Shown here piece after piece: positions 53,931 through 54,199 of a stretch of 54,199 nucleotides of DNA; position 1 is the first letter of the stretch, and the number at the start of each line of letters is the position of its first letter. A model generated the notes under the pieces. That model saw nothing but the letters and a program-made list of their open reading frames with translations. It was not told the DNA's origin and ran no database searches. Source of the stretch: Clostridia bacterium. GTDB taxonomy: Bacteria; Bacillota; Clostridia; Lachnospirales; Lachnospiraceae. The position numbers and the translations under genes are program-made. The DNA lies in NCBI GenBank assembly GCA_910575725.1, contig CAJTFE010000034.1, positions 1 to 54,199 on the forward strand, in the 5' to 3' direction.

Positions 53931-53996
53931 ATAGTTAAAGTTGTTAAAACAACAAAAATGCACTGTTGTTTCAAAAGAATGAAAGGAGGTTTTACC

Positions 53997-54044
53997 ATGA
54001 TTTACACAGTTACGCTGAATCCGCCTGAATTTGGAATTGCTTAG
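53997..54044 (+). pseudogene. 5' stub of a 1-phosphofructokinase (fruK) gene, or a leader peptide
   Basis: After a perfect AAAGGAGG, ATG 53997 reads MIYTVTLNPPEFGIA and stops. MIYTVTLNPA is the canonical FruK/LacC N-terminus, so eight or nine residues match and the rest of the gene is gone. Promoter, possible operator, ribosome site and a following terminator are all in place, which suggests either a recent deletion of fruK or reuse of its start as a short leader. Confidence 0.65.
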
Positions 54045-54056
54045 CAGCATATAGAC

Positions 54057-54088
54057 CCAGCAGCCCTTGTGATTGCTGGTATTTTTTT
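54057..54088 (+). terminator. terminator or attenuator after the fruK-like stub
   Basis: CCAGCA pairs with TGCTGG around an 11-base loop, followed by TATTTTTTT. It lies 12 bases after the stub's stop codon. Confidence 0.75.
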
Positions 54089-54120
54089 GTCAATATGTTG
54101 TATATTTTACATAGGTTATA

Positions 54121-54149
54121 TTGATTTATTCTTCGATTTGTGGTATACT
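54121..54149 (+). promoter_or_regulatory. promoter of the gene at the right edge
   Basis: TTGATT, 17-base spacer, TATACT, 22 bases before ATG 54172, which follows GGGAGGGG. Confidence 0.7.
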
Positions 54150-54171
54150 AATATCCAGGGAGGGGTCTACT

Positions 54172-54199
54172 ATGCATGTCAAAGTTATTACATCAAAAG
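54172..54199 (+). CDS. start of an unidentified gene (partial, cut by the right edge)
   Basis: ATG 54172 reads MHVKVITSK before the window ends. The ribosome site GGGAGGGG and a good promoter support it as a real start. Nine codons are too few to name it. Confidence 0.55.

Overview
The window looks like a chromosome segment of an anaerobic Clostridia, most likely a Lachnospiraceae gut bacterium. The housekeeping genes (tyrS, secG, rnr-smpB, a MetV-MetF pair typical of folate/Wood-Ljungdahl metabolism, a DacF-type carboxypeptidase, a YjfB-like small protein) are fairly GC-rich with strong AGGAGG-type ribosome sites. They are interrupted by visibly AT-rich islands carrying mobile-element debris. 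No rRNA, tRNA or CRISPR was recognised.

Layout. 1-7.4 kb: AT-rich surface-polysaccharide operon (membrane protein, Fem/GNAT transferase, NeuD-like acetyltransferase, beta-propeller protein, GT2 glycosyltransferase, FdtA-type cupin, acyltransferase 3 interrupted by a G10 tract). 7.4-9.5 kb: graveyard of a thiolase 5' end, two transposases, a YoeB toxin tail and an AAA-ATPase. 9.7-11.4 kb: minus-strand ATPase plus TOPRIM-like pair, possibly defensive. 11.7-13.9 kb: REC-GGDEF diguanylate cyclase and tyrS. 14.1-27.9 kb: accessory island with ParB, TnpV, sigma-factor and IS1380 remnants around an intact two-component/ABC/KTR/TnpV module, a Mn catalase, and a complete TPP-riboswitch-controlled thiamine operon thiSFGH-thiE-HAD-thiD-thiC. 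28-39.7 kb: a small protein, a COG3910 ATPase and a tightly coupled five-gene MoxR/DUF5682/VWA/SWIM/DUF4132 module that parallels the E. coli yeh (YehL/M/P/Q/I) proteins. 39.8-46.5 kb: secG, rnr, smpB, a 213-nt palindrome, metV-metF, YjfB-like gene, dacF. 46.7-49.1 kb: secreted Cys/His-rich protein, ECF sigma factor and RsgI-like anti-sigma with a matching His-rich tail. 49.2-54.2 kb: uncharacterised proteins, a fructosamine kinase family protein, an AAA/DUF4276 pair, and a gutted fruK-like 5' end with all its expression signals.

The most unusual signals are: (1) a 116-nt leader element present twice (upstream of the MoxR module and of dacF), with a compensatory base-pair change between the copies and also a conserved small reading frame; (2) the five-gene MoxR/VWA module itself, whose function is unknown; (3) the G10 tract in a surface acyltransferase, a likely phase-variation switch; (4) the His/Cys-rich ECF sigma locus with a perfect 19-bp palindrome upstream; (5) the 213-nt near-perfect inverted repeat after smpB. 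All functional statements rest on reading motifs by eye; no database search was run.
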